In this document: in pieces, positions 47,001-57,194 of the stretch
Position numbering within the stretch: the first letter of the stretch is position 1
How the letters are laid out: every line of letters begins with the position of its first letter
Assembly: GCA_030386875.1 (NCBI GenBank)
Contig: CM059575.1
Span: 45,972,859-46,036,858, forward strand
Source of the DNA: Morinoia aosen
Taxonomy: Eukaryota > Arthropoda > Malacostraca > Amphipoda > Talitridae
Direction: 5' to 3'
Length of the DNA stretch: 64,000 bases
The notes under the pieces: model-generated
Seen by the model: only the letters and a program-made list of their open reading frames with translations
Told to the model about the DNA's origin: nothing
Database searches by the model: none
Made by a program: the position numbers and the translations under genes

Positions 47001-50000
47001 GTTGGATTTGAGGGTAAGCTCCACCATCGTTTTTGCCGCCAGGGCGGTGGTGGTGTTATGTTGTGGGCTGGGATCGTGAATAATGAACTTGTAGGCCCAA
47101 TAATGGTCCGTGAAGGAGTTAAAATTAATTCTATATTAATTAATTGATATAGTCATGTAACCTCTTGCTCCTCAATGAATGTCTTGTTCCTTGGCTTCAC
47201 GACCAGACTTTGGATTGTCACAAAAAGTTGGTTTTCATGCAAGGCAATGCACCTTCGCGCTCAGCTAGATCTATGGAAGAATATCTTGCTTCTAATGGAT
47301 TCTAAAACCAGAGTTTGATGGTGTAGCCACTCAATTCTCCACATTTGAACCCAATTGAGAATCTGTGGTCTATCATCAAGCGCAAAGTTTATTCAGATGG
47401 CAAGCAGTTTTCTTCCAAAGCAGAATTGTGGGAGGCCATATAAGTCGCCATAAGATCCATTGATGGTACTACTATTGAAAATTCTACCAATCCGGTTAAT
47501 GAACGCATTTTTGAGGTAATGAAATGTAATGGCTGTTACATTAAAAAATGAGCCCATTTTTCTTTTTTTTTTTTTTGCCTTGTTCACAGTTGCAATTCGT
47601 TAAAAGTACCTTTTGAAGTATTATGTACTATTTTTCATACTAATATTTCACTAATTTGTTTTTTATTCATCATATTTAATTAATTTTCATACCTCGGACT
47701 AATGTCGTGGGTCAGAAAATAGAGCGTGGATTTGCTAAAAGTGAGTTTCTAATGATAACAAGCAAACAATTTCTAGAATAATAGGATTATGAACATTGTA
47801 CTTGGTGATTGTACGACATATTATAAAAATATCAAGGTATATTAACAGGAAATGATAGTCATGGAGAAAAATTAAATAGGACTAATACCGTGGGTTGCAC
47901 TGTAGGTTACAATTGGAACTTTTATATCCTCCTGTGGCTTTACTTTATTAAGTTTAAATGAGAACTCTGTACTTTCTTTTTGCAGAGCAAGTGCTACAGC
48001 ATAGATGGCTGCGACGAGCAGTTCGAGTTCCTGCGGCTGAAGCAGAGCATGGAGATGGTGGGCTTCACTGCAGCCAAACAACAGCGACTCTTCTCAGTTC
48101 TCTCAGCTGTGCTCTTGCTCGGTACAAATGAACTTCAACATTGGTTTACATAGCCTTGAGTAACACCTTAGTGGAGTATTTGGTAACCGTGAATGGAATT
48201 TTCTACTAATCCGAATTATGCTGTGATAATTTCAATACTTTCAGAGGGATACAATAATTGAATGTATGGAAATTAGCGTTCCCAGGGGGAAAATGTGAGG
48301 TCCTGAGCTGAGAGTTAGGTAGGCCTTTTTTTGTTTGAGGAAAGTGTTTTTTATATTTTTATGGATGATCTTTTCGCGGCTCGCTGTTATCCTGTTTTTC
48401 AGCACCTCGGACTTTCTTCTTCAACTTAAATCATGTCACCTAACCTTCCTTCTCAACTGACTGTTTCTATGCGCACGGGATCCTGTGCTGGAACTCACCT
48501 TGTGCACAGATTCTGCATTCCCTTAACGCCATGTAAATGGTGCTTGCATCCTTCCTCTCTATGAACACTTTTGTTTTAGTAAGAGATGCTAACACTAACT
48601 TACAATCAATAATTTCAATTTTATGATTGGGATATTCTCCGTGTGATCAAAGTTTGCCAAAAGCTGTCTTTCTTTATAGTTGAAGTGAATTTTCTGATAT
48701 GCTATTCCAGCTCATCCATCCTTTGTTTACGCCACAAAATCGTGTGGCATGTTGTGCTTGCAGAGCGATTTATCGTTTGGAACGCGGATCGCACCTATGC
48801 ATAGCATTTGTTCACGTGGTGTGGGTTCCAGCCACAGTACACGTGAGGATCGCTGAATTTCCTTTGACACTATGACTGTTAACTTGCTGAAAATAATTGG
48901 GGTATTTTTTGGTAACCTCTGAAAGTAAAACCTGAAAAACACGAATAACTCCAGTGGGGTATCTTTGAATTATGTGCGAAAAGGAGTACTAAGCAAATTA
49001 AATTCCCTTTACCCGCAGATAATTTAATTAAACATTTTTCTTGAAATTGGTTAAGTGAGATTCTTGTAAGAAGCCCAGCTAATTTAAATATTTCGTACAG
49101 AATATGACAAAAACAATCAAGTATAAACGCAGATATAAAGCTTAACATGTATTCAAGTGGGTGTCTAAGCCTGAAATTTAATTTGATTTAAAAATGATTT
49201 ACCTCCTGGAACTGCGTCCTCTGAACGAATCATGCCCCCCAGTCGCACATCACATCCCTCGTGTTAGCTCATTCAAAAATAAGTGATGCTGCCACTTGAT
49301 GCTGGCAGCAGTTAGTAATGCCATCCCGAATTTCTGACTATGAATGCTTTTCACTCCAAGGGAAATAACGCACTATTGCACTGAAGTTTTGGCGGTATGC
49401 TCGAACTTCAGTGCAATAGGCGGTATGCAAGTCGCGCTCTTTTTTTCCAAAAATCCTACTTTGTATCCACCTCAGACTATATTGGAGGATGCGCCTTTAC
49501 TTAGTACACAGTTCAAGCTAACGACTCTGAATGACATTTTTCATCATTTTCTATCTTTTTGAACTCCTTAAGTGCTCAACAGTGCTCAAAATGCTCAGCC
49601 TGGACAGATGATTATTAATTCTTGTATTATATTTCGAGTTATCTTCAGCAACTTCAGCAATTTTTTTATGAAGTTATGTTTGGTGATCTCTCTCAGCTGG
49701 TGTTATATTGACAATAAGCCTGGATTGTAAGCGCGTAAAAGAACCGTTTACCTATTACACCCCCTCCCCCTTCAGAGGCCACTAAGTTTTTTTGTTAATA
49801 GGTTTGTATGGCCTATATTCCAGGAACTGGCGTCCCTGGAGGAGATACTGTTGATTTACCTCACCTATAGCTAGGCCTCTGGGACTTCTATCTTACGCGG
49901 TCAATTTGCTTCTTTCAGTTTTCGTACTTTCTTCATTATCTCTTCTTTCTTCTTTTGTCCTCTTCTTAGCTGAATTAGTTATTTTCTCACCAGCTAAATT

Positions 50001-53000
50001 AATTGTAATTAATTGTAATTCATTGACCTAATTATTTGACCTCCCTCACAAAAAAGTGTAATAACCAATAATGACATGTGTCAAGGTGAGTGGAATTGTA
50101 ATAATGGCTGCAATAGGATGTACCTATAGGAGACGCTGTGTGCAGGTAACGTGGAGTTCACGCAGTCGCGGGGCGCGTACCAGCACGACGAGAGCGTGGC
50201 GGTGCGCAACCTGGAGGTGGTGGAGAGCGTGGCCGCGCTGCTGGGGGTGGCGTTCAACACGCTGCTCTCCGCCCTCACCGCCAAGCAGGCGCGCGTTCAG
50301 GGCGAGGTGCTCATCATCAACTACAGGCAGAATGAGGTGCGCACCGCTCTGGCTTACCAACGGACACGCGCGTTGCGCTCGTGTTATTTCAATCTGTCTG
50401 CTTCTTGTTTTAAGGCTAAATTCGAAGCAGTGCATTTCCCAAAGCGCAACCCATAGCGTAATGATCTGCGTAGGAACCAGCCATTTTGCGCTTGCAGCAA
50501 CCCAACGAGTCAAAAAAATGTGCAAGTTATGATTTTTCGGTTCTTATGATGTTCAAATCAACTGCTTGTTGGTCTTGTTGAAAGGACTGTCGGAGGTTTT
50601 TTCTCACAGAATCATTTCTTACTTTCTCTGATGAAAGATTTTACTGAAGGAGAAGGGCAATTAATGCGTAAGATGCATGAATATTGGTCAGCTTGAAATG
50701 AATTGGATTCCAATTGTCCTGAATGCTCCAACTTGTTGATATTTCTATGATTTTGATTTCTTGCAGCTTCCTTATGGGCTTCTGGTTATTAATATACTAA
50801 ACGATTGAAGAATTAATTATCCTCTGTGGGACCATACCTCCTGCACAGATTCTACGTTTTTTGTAGTCCGTACAAAACTGGCCCTTTTGTTCCCTCTCCT
50901 GCGATCGTCTTTGATGGGGCTAGAGAGTCATAAACTATTGATTGTCGATGTGCTCATGAGACTATTATTAAGATTGATCATTAGAACTAAGACTGTGAAT
51001 TTAATCATTGAAAGAAGGATAGGAAAAAGTTTTTGTCTTTTAATCTAATCTTTCCGGTTACTCGTGTATTCTCCGAAAAATATAACTATACTGGCACTAG
51101 GGTGTTCACCTCGGTTTCTTTCAATCATTCGAGTCAAACTAAAACGAAACATCTAACCTTGAAAAATATTCAAGAAAACATTGGCTCTGCTATTTCAGCT
51201 CATTCGTTGTTCAAGCACAATATACAATACTGGGAAAACTAATCTACATACTTCAATAAAATTACTGGGAGGATAAATCACAAATACTCTATCTTCATTT
51301 CGATTTAGCCTAGTGCTGGATTTTTTTTCAATCCCTTTGAAACGATTCTTCCGTTATGCTTAACGTTTAGAAGTTATTTGTTTTTGCTTTATCTTCAAAA
51401 AGTGAGTGTATGGTGAATTAATGAAACTATGTAATATAAATCCAATTCTACTTATTACCTGCTAGTTTGTTCTTGAAAATGAGATGAATAAGATCTGATT
51501 CGAAATGTATACCCCTCAGGATACTAATGTATCTATGGGAATTAACACTCCCATAAGGAATATGCGAGGTCCTGAGCTAAAAGTTAGATAGGGTTTCCTT
51601 TTATTGAAATAGGAAAGGTTTTTGTTTTCTACTGATAATTTTTTAATGGTTCACTGCTGTCTTGTTTTTCAGCACCTACTACTTTTTCTCCAACTTTTAT
51701 CTTATTTCATGCACTTCTTTTTCAATTTATTGTTTCCATGTACCTAAGCATAGATTTCGCATTCTCTTAACTCTATACTAAATGGTACCTTCATTCTTTT
51801 TCTGTTTGGAACACCTCTGTCGTGGTTAGAGGGGCTTGAACTAATTTTTCATTCAATCTGTGCTTGATTCTTATCTACCATGTTATATTTTTTGTGCAAT
51901 ATTTTGTAAAGGACAGTTTAGTTAATCAATCGATCGTTATCATTTTCCAATTAAGGAATTAAGTACATAGTCCAGGTCGAAAGGTAAAGAGCCAAATATG
52001 ACTACACTGATTAATTATTAAATTTTTTGTATCTTTAAATTGTGCTCGAGTCTTGCGTTCTGCTCAATATAACGTTTTTAATCTCATCACTCTGTCCTGA
52101 GCGCTGTAGCTATGTGGTATAATATTGGACTGAGTGTGCTTGTGTGCAGGCGGTTGTGGCTCGCAATGCTCTGGCCAAGGGCTTGTACGGGGCGCTGTTT
52201 GACTGGATCGTGCTGCAGCTCAACTACTCTCTGCTCAGCCTCAAAGACAGCGCTAACGACAAGTCTGCTAACTCCATCGGAGTGCTTGATATTTTTGGCT
52301 TTGAGGACTTTCCCAACCAGAACAGGTACGTCTGGTTGTCTTGTTTTTTAAATTGGGGGAGCAATGCTTATAGGTCTTATGTCTCAGGTGACTGTGTGTT
52401 GGGGCGAGAGAGTTGGCAAATGTTATTTGTTTTCAAGTTAGATTTGAAAGTTAATTATTCTAATTGGGGAATGACGTGTAGAAAAGCAAAGAGACAAATA
52501 TCATAAGGATACTTCTTGTGATGTAAAGAAAGTAAATCGATAACTTTTCTGATGCTTTGTATTTTATTAATGAAATTGTATGTGTCACGGTTAACCCTCT
52601 GATAGACTAAAAGGTGCGTTTAATTTTTAGTAATCAGTTTTAAGTAATTTAACATTGTCGGGACAATGTTTAATCAGATAATTTCGTCCACTTATCCCAA
52701 CCCGGTTATCCTGGCGGATTTTTTTGCCATTACTCAAGTTGATCAATTGTGGTGTTAGTGCAAAACATCACGCCTTTCGCCTGACGTATTTTTATTGTGG
52801 TCATTTTTCTCCACCTTCCATCTTTCTGCTCGTGAATTTTTTGTTTGGTGCTCGTCTATTTGTGCTCGCACATTTGAAGAGGTTTCACACAGAACTGAAT
52901 TTTCAATTCTGAAAGTTATCTCGTGTGAATTTCTACCTCTTGCTGCATGAAGAAAGGACCAATAAGGATACGTGTCTTTAGTTCAAGTCCTCATTTCATT

Positions 53001-56000
53001 ACGATTTCTTGTCCCCTATGTGTGGCCGGAGATGCCTACTTCTCTCGCACTCTTGAGTTTTTCTTTTCACGCTGTATTAGAAGCTTTGTGAGACCCAAGA
53101 GCATGAGACCCAAACAAAACCGCTGCCTGCGCGTAGAATGTTATCCGTTGGCCTGGATGGCTAACCACACTAAACAAAGAACCACACATGAATCATTGTG
53201 CCAACCCAAAATACCACACATGACACATCGCCGCAACACAAAATACTTACATAAAAGATAATTTTCCAACCTGGTCCTATCCTAACATAATATTCGTTAC
53301 ATGCGAACAAAAAAATAGATATGAAAACCTCAGGAATTTTAGGTGAACTATTTTTGTCTATTCTTTGTCTTTGTTTTTATTTCAGAAACGAATATTTTAC
53401 CATCATCCCTCAGTAGGCATGGGATTGGCAAAAGGCTCCTATATTTTGAAATACAAACGATTATGCTCCCTAATTGACTGTGTCCTGTGTTGGGACTCAC
53501 TTTGTGCCAAGATTCCACTTTTTCCTCAGTCCATGGTAATTAGTCCTCTGTCCTCTGTAAAAACTTCTTTACCACGAAAGAGGCTCCTCAGAGTAACTAA
53601 ATTGTTTATCCTGGTGTTTTCTTTGCTCTTTGCTCACTATTTATTTTTTACTTTCATTATGAAGATAAATTTCTGAGTGATGTGGAGCTAACTGACTTTT
53701 GTCTTCTTGTATTATGTTATTTAAACTTTCTTGAATTTAGTTTTTTAATTTTTAGCCTCCATTTCAAGTTAATGTATACACTTCCTGTGCATTCGGTTGG
53801 TGGAAAAAATTGCTAAATTATGTTTTGCTTGTGCAATTTACTTTTTAGTATTCATGCCAGTATACTTAGCTGCTCTCAAATCAGTGTGAGAATTAAATGC
53901 AGGAATGCTTTGGTTGCCATGGTGGTAAGGTTTTCCTGTGAAAGACATTCGTTGCTTTGCCGATTGCCCCGCCCCCGCAATAGCAGTGTCAACTGCAATG
54001 CGAGCCTTGTTTTTTAAGTAACAGTCAGTTCCGTGAACTCTCCCATCCATTCAAGCATAATTTTTTAGTATCAACTAAAGTTGTAATAATTTTTACTCGG
54101 ACGACATTCTTATATATTATTATTAGAAACTAGTGAAAGATTCGTGGCTTGCGATTTGCTTGTTTAACAACGAATTTATGTACTCAAGCATTGTTCTGAA
54201 ATTAAACACCAATTACAGTGCTTTATCTCTATCAGTGACTGTCATCAGCACTAATTTCATTTGTGTGCAGGTTCGAGCAGTTCTGCATCAACTACGCAAA
54301 CGAACGGTTGCAGCGCTACTTCAACCAGCACGTATTCGAGTACGAGCAAGAGGAGTACCAGCGAGAGGGCATTGCATGGACTCATATTGAATTTCAAGTA
54401 AGTGCCTCTGAGTCCGCCAGCTGAAGGCTGTGCAGTTTTGCTTTACATAGTTCGCTCTTTTTTATTTGCAGTTCTGCTATCTGCAGCATTTCAGATATTG
54501 TCTGTGTATTTTATATTGTGTTATGATTGCGTTTGAATGTTCACTAATTAAATTTATATCCATTGTTAGGGAGGCTTAAACTAACTTCTAATTACTGGCT
54601 TTCATATTAGTGAACTAAACAATCATTTGAATTCAGTGACGAATCTTATGCTGAAAAAATGTGGCGAGTAGAAGCAATGCCTCTTATATCTCCAGGGCCG
54701 CATTTGGACGTGGCCACACAGCAATGATGTTGCTCTCGTTTTCCTAAATTTTGGACAGTTTTGAATTTAATTCATTTGGTTAAATACGTTTCTCTGTGTA
54801 ATTTCCATTAGAACTCTTGTGACATAGTGCACGTGACTGGTCAAAAATTACATGATGGATATATAAAGATGAGTAAATTCCTAATATATACTGTTTATAT
54901 TCATTGATTGTATTTTCCGATATATTAACGATTAAATGAAGGAATAACATTCGTAATGGAGAACTGTTCTATTTTTGGAAGAAAGAAATTATGACTTGGG
55001 TAGCTTTCAAAATTATGAAAACCAATATTTTGAGTTTTTACATTTGCTTGTTGAACTCAGCCAGATTTTCATTGCAAGTGACTATGATAATCTTACGTTA
55101 AAGACGATTAGTCTGAAATAGGGAAATAATCAGTGAAGTGGCATCAGTGAAGTGGAATGTCATCAGGAGAGAAAGATCAGTGAATAATGTGAAGTGGCCT
55201 TACTTTGTGTAATTATTTTATTTCAGTGATGTAAAAAACATCCCAGCTAATGCTGCATGCCATTGGATAGAAAATAGGTTTAGGTTAGTGTTTTGTCTAT
55301 CCTATAATATGCTGGCTCTCCTTGGGCTAAACTGTTGGACTATCGTGGCGAAAGATTGGCCTTCAGAACTCCTAGCTTTTGTGTTTACTTTGCCTCCTTC
55401 AGTTTTTGAGCCATCTTCTTTGTTATCTCTGTTCCATTTTCCTTCCTCTCGCTTCTCAATTTGACTGATTCTATGCGTAGGGTATTCTGTGTGGGAACGT
55501 TATTTGTGCATAGATTCCCTGTTTTCTCCTGTCCTTACCATATGTCCCTTCTCTTTGCTCTCTTGAGATTACTTTTGTTATGGCTAGGAAATCTTAATAT
55601 AAATGTAGATACTGTCGTGCGGGTCGACGTGTGGGTTCGAGAAAAGGGCTGTTTCTATACAGCTACCTTTTTGGGCGCTTGAATTTCCACGCAGCTGCCC
55701 TTCTTGAGGTTTGTGTGGGTACTGCCTTCGCCGTAATTAGTCGGTTAGAGCATTAGAAAAGAATTTCTGTTTGTGCTGAACTACGGCGGCACCATTAGGA
55801 AGACTTACAACTGTCTACGTTGTACAATTCTGTTGAAGCTTTTCAGAGTTATAGTATAGTCTGTCCTCCCAAGGTGGTCCCTTTAACCCCTTTTAAGACG
55901 AAGTGTCTCGGTGGACTAAAGCCTGTGTAAAAAGAAGAAAGGAAACACTTTTGACCTTTGGATGCGAGGTCTTTATTGGTGAACCTCATTACAGTGCCTC

Positions 56001-57194
56001 TTAAATATACGGGTACATTTCAGCAAAGACAGTGATCTGTTTCCTTTTGTGAAATTAGCGCGTACTAACATGAGAAACTGCATAAGTCGGCAAAAACATG
56101 TAAAATTACTTGTAAAATATTTGTACTACTCAGCAAGGTGATCAAACTAATGTTGGGATATTGAAGTATAATAAAACTAAAACTTGAGGGCTAACTAAAG
56201 TAAATGCACGCGAGAACCCCATGCGTACACACATTGAGCTAACTGTGTGTACGCTTGAAAGAAAACGTTTGAACTTATTTATTATGGGTAACTATCGAAC
56301 AATGTGTTCGACAACACCATGCATAGCCTGATAAATAATATATTATTTATATTGTTATACTAATTATCCTAATGTTATACAAATTAATAATATACTAATA
56401 TGAATCATAATGTTCAATGCAAATCTGTTCAGATTTTCCCAAGCTTGATTAGCTAAGTTTCCATGAAAGTCGACGATAGACAAGAGCTAACTGACTTTTT
56501 GCTCCAATTCATCAAGAAAAAGCGCAAGGTTTTTGACCGCTAGTGTGACGTCGCTATTTCTAAGAGCATGGCGGAAGAATTAAGTGACATTTTTGGAAGC
56601 TTGTGGGAAAAGTCCCTTTGCTATTCTGCTCCTTGGGATACTTCTTCAATTTGGGCGCCATGCTGATTGCAAGAACATCAAGGAATGCATTTTCTATTAG
56701 TTACCAATGATTTTACTTCCTCTTGTTTCATTTTATTTTAAACAAGAAAAAATGATTTGTCAGTGACAACCACTGCTAACAATAGATTAGTCTGAGGCAG
56801 TGGGCTTGACAGATATAAATGTTGTACCTGGGCTTTCATGATACGATATCAACGAGGATAGACTTTTGCCCTCTGTTGCACTCTGTAATTACCAGTTGAC
56901 TTCGCTGTTATTAGATCTTGCAGCTGTAGGTCGTCCTTTTCACTGGGGCACTTCTTACATGGTGAAATGCATATTGCTGTGCAGGACAACGTAGACTGTC
57001 TGGCGCTGATAGAAGCTAAACGAACTGGGCTGCTCTGCACCTTGGACGACCAGTGCAACTTCCCAGGGTCGTCAGATGAAACATTCCTGGAGAAGATCAA
57101 TTCGGTGCACAAGGACAACCCGCACTACGACTTGCCCCAACGCCGCGAGAGTGCCTTCATCATCAACCATTACGCAGGACCCGTCAAATACCAG
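32002..57194 (+). CDS. Myo9: Unconventional myosin class IX, 5' part (11 coding exons)
   Basis: Joining 32002-32028, 37603-37724, 42622-42771, 42951-43467, 43908-44002, 45071-45233, 47986-48121, 50146-50336, 52150-52325, 54271-54397 and 56985-57194 gives exactly 638 codons with no stop; every intron starts GT and ends AG and the phases agree. Residues 1-100 form a Ras-associating domain. The motor follows, with P-loop GESGSGKT (230-237), switch I NNNSSRFG (282-289) and switch II DIFGFE (514-519). A Ras-associating domain before the motor is the class IX signature. Class IX proteins are actin motors that carry a RhoGAP domain and switch off Rho near actin. The rest of the motor, the IQ motifs, C1 and RhoGAP are not in the window. 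The gene contrasts with its surroundings by codon structure and by GC-rich exons. Confidence 0.92.
35816..36165 (+). repeat. Interspersed repeat family S, well-preserved copy
   Basis: The copy starts CAGGGGGATGCAACTATT and includes GAATTAACACTCCCAGGGG, TTATTCAGCACCTACTATTT, CATAGATTCGGCATTCCCTT and CATACTAAATGGTGTCTTC. The same ordered blocks recur at 45.3, 48.2 and 51.5 kb and in shorter form elsewhere. I see no clear tRNA-type A or B box and no frame, so the class (SINE, or LINE 3' end) is open. Confidence 0.75.
37030..37345 (+). repeat. Interspersed repeat family S, partial copy
   Basis: It shares TATCCTTTGTGGGAACCCAC, CATAGATTCCCCATTTTCTA and CATACTAAATGG with the other copies, and a 5' part with the copies at 45.4, 49.8 and 55.3 kb. 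Confidence 0.65.
37603..37724 (+). CDS. Myo9: Myo9 coding exon 2: Ras-associating domain
   Basis: The acceptor is CATGTGCAG and the donor GTCAGT. It encodes [17 protein letters not shown], then a helix with [18 protein letters not shown], the ubiquitin-like fold of the N-terminal Ras-associating domain that sets class IX myosins apart. It ends in phase 2. Confidence 0.88.
38543..39670. mobile_element. Family K non-autonomous element in Myo9 intron 2
   Basis: The body matches 24693-26212 block by block, with GGACCCTTAGGTGGTGGACT, ATGTTCCAAGGATTCTAAAA and AATTTCATAAGAATCAGACT. The ends GAGATCGTCCC and GAGACGATCTC are inverted relative to each other. The flanking TTAA sites are altered (CTAA at the left), so it is older than the copy at 24.7 kb. 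Confidence 0.65.
39670..40693. repeat. Large foldback element in Myo9 intron 2
   Basis: Left arm about 39690-40110 and right arm about 40180-40680 are inverted copies. Examples are CTCCATAGGTGAAAAAACTA against TTTTTTGCCTATGGAG, and GTACAT-AGAGACGATTG against the complement near 40445. It starts AAGGGAAGC and ends with a near-complement. The left arm is the same repeat as at 13.4-14.5 kb. Confidence 0.65.
41143..41790 (-). pseudogene. Mariner-family transposase remnant split by a MITE
   Basis: From 41784 the - strand reads [15 protein letters not shown], then [12 protein letters not shown] and [18 protein letters not shown], catalytic-region blocks of a mariner-like transposase with the second aspartate region deleted. 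At TTAA (41567-41570) the coding text is interrupted by a 221-bp insertion. It resumes beyond 41345 as [12 protein letters not shown], a stop, then [18 protein letters not shown] and [17 protein letters not shown]. Removing the insertion and one TTAA keeps the frame. A CACCCTGTA near 41980 may be the outer end of the element. Confidence 0.75.
41346..41566. mobile_element. piggyBac-like MITE nested in the mariner remnant
   Basis: TTAA at 41342-41345 and 41567-41570 flank inverted ends CACTTTAACC and GGTCAAAGTG (9 of 10). The 221-bp body has no frame and carries CCACCGGTGG at 41537-41546, the same decamer that marks the ends of the deleted piggyBac at 30382-31582. The terminal bases are also alike (CAC), suggesting a related family. 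Confidence 0.85.
42622..42771 (+). CDS. Myo9: Myo9 coding exon 3: end of Ras-associating domain
   Basis: The acceptor is TGTTTTGCAG and the donor GTGTGT. It encodes [20 protein letters not shown] and [10 protein letters not shown], matching the LAEV ... CKERR ... LWP order seen in class IX myosins. It leads to a charged segment ending QEYR, just before the motor. Confidence 0.88.
42951..43467 (+). CDS. Myo9: Myo9 coding exon 4: motor N-terminus and P-loop
   Basis: At 517 bases this is the largest exon. It encodes FCLREK, a helix [59 protein letters not shown] and the P-loop region [15 protein letters not shown], ending [14 protein letters not shown] at a GTCAGG donor. The P-loop (43339-43362) binds nucleotide. 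The frame runs on past the donor to 43575, but that extension is intronic. Confidence 0.95.
43908..44002 (+). CDS. Myo9: Myo9 coding exon 5: switch I
   Basis: The acceptor is TTTCACAG and the donor GTACGT. It encodes [19 protein letters not shown] followed by [12 protein letters not shown]. The NNNSSRFG switch I loop is canonical for an ATP-hydrolysing myosin. Confidence 0.93.
45071..45233 (+). CDS. Myo9: Myo9 coding exon 6
   Basis: The acceptor is TGTGTGCAG and the donor GTAAAA. The segment begins [14 protein letters not shown] and contains [14 protein letters not shown] and DYNYLNQ, all conserved motor blocks after switch I. Confidence 0.92.
45320..45720 (+). repeat. Interspersed repeat family S in Myo9 intron 6
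   Basis: Blocks GGTAAGGTAGGCCTTTCTTT, TACCTTGTGCATGATTCCCC and TTCATACTGAATGG follow family order. The 70-codon frame at 45504 is not a gene. Confidence 0.65.
46311..47720 (+). mobile_element. Degenerate DD37E Tc1/mariner element in Myo9 intron 6
   Basis: TA (46309-46310) precedes CAGTGCGACCCACTGTATTA. A near-complement (GGACTAATGTCGTGGGTCAG) lies at 47696-47715; the outermost right bases are lost. CGCACTATTAGTCC near 46505 is a subterminal repeat of the left end. The body carries a broken transposase on the same strand as Myo9. Confidence 0.8.
46536..47551 (+). pseudogene. Broken DD37E transposase
   Basis: ATG at 46536 starts [16 protein letters not shown] with a helix-turn-helix ([10 protein letters not shown]). 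Further on come [19 protein letters not shown] with the first aspartate, [38 protein letters not shown] where the second aspartate is replaced by glycine, and [20 protein letters not shown] with the glutamate. Thirty-seven residues separate the second and third positions, giving DD37E. Several stops and frame changes and the D-to-G change show it is dead. Confidence 0.85.
47986..48121 (+). CDS. Myo9: Myo9 coding exon 7
   Basis: The acceptor is CTTTTTGCAG and the donor GTACAA. It encodes [20 protein letters not shown] and [20 protein letters not shown], ending AVLLLG in phase 1. This is the conserved motor region before the upper 50-kDa helices. Confidence 0.92.
48235..48600 (+). repeat. Interspersed repeat family S in Myo9 intron 7
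   Basis: The copy starts GGGATACAATAATTG and runs through GTTCCCAGGGGGAAAATGTG, AGAGTTAGGTAGGCCTTT, ATCCTGTGCTGGAACTCACC and CCATGTAAATGGTGC. It is one of the fuller copies. Confidence 0.75.
49780..49990 (+). repeat. Family S, 5' part, second copy in Myo9 intron 7
   Basis: TTGATTTACCTCACCTATAG and the TTCAGTTTTCGTACTTTCTT stretch match the corresponding parts at 37.1 and 55.3 kb. Confidence 0.5.
50146..50336 (+). CDS. Myo9: Myo9 coding exon 8, GC-rich
   Basis: The acceptor is CTGTGTGCAG and the donor GTGCGC. It encodes [20 protein letters not shown], then [19 protein letters not shown] and [10 protein letters not shown]. The frame fits both neighbours. About two thirds of its bases are G or C and third positions are overwhelmingly G/C, against AT-rich introns. 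The overlapping frames on both strands here are shadows of this exon. Confidence 0.9.
50800..50945 (+). repeat. Family S, 3' part, in Myo9 intron 8
   Basis: Short piece with CTCCTGCACAGATTCTACG and AGTCCGTACAAAACTGGCCC. Confidence 0.5.
51515..51850 (+). repeat. Interspersed repeat family S in Myo9 intron 8
   Basis: Nearly full copy with CAGGATACTAATGTATCTAT, GAGGTCCTGAGCTAAAAGTT, CAGCACCTACTACTTTTTCT and ATACTAAATGGTACCTTC, ending in GTGGTTAGAGGGGCTTGAAC. Confidence 0.75.
52150..52325 (+). CDS. Myo9: Myo9 coding exon 9: switch II
   Basis: The acceptor is CTTGTGTGCAG and the donor GTACGT. It encodes [20 protein letters not shown], a [11 protein letters not shown] helix and [16 protein letters not shown]. 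The DIFGFE switch II motif and the relay region identify it as motor. Confidence 0.94.
53420..53620 (+). repeat. Family S, 3' part, in Myo9 intron 9
   Basis: TCCTGTGTTGGGACTCACTT, CCAAGATTCCAC and CAGTCCATGGTAATTAGTCC follow the family's 3' order. Confidence 0.55.
54271..54397 (+). CDS. Myo9: Myo9 coding exon 10: relay helix
   Basis: The acceptor is TTTGTGTGCAG and the donor GTAAGT. It encodes [20 protein letters not shown] and [16 protein letters not shown], ending HIEFQ. This is the relay helix, strongly conserved in myosins. Confidence 0.94.
55250..55600 (+). repeat. Family S copy in Myo9 intron 10
   Basis: Shares GGTATTCTGTGTGGGAACG and CATAGATTCCCTGTTTTCTC with 37.2 kb, and the same preceding stretch. 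Confidence 0.6.
56985..57194 (+). CDS. Myo9: Myo9 coding exon 11: motor before loop 2
   Basis: The acceptor is TTGCTGTGCAG and the donor GTGATG. It encodes [37 protein letters not shown] and [15 protein letters not shown]. The HYAGPVKY block is followed in class IX by the long loop-2 insert; the next exon is not found before 64000. Confidence 0.93.

Noticed and set aside
50071-50532. Open frames of 153 and 133 codons around exon 8
   Set aside because: They arise from the GC-rich exon in wrong frames; the exon frame agrees with splice sites and homology.
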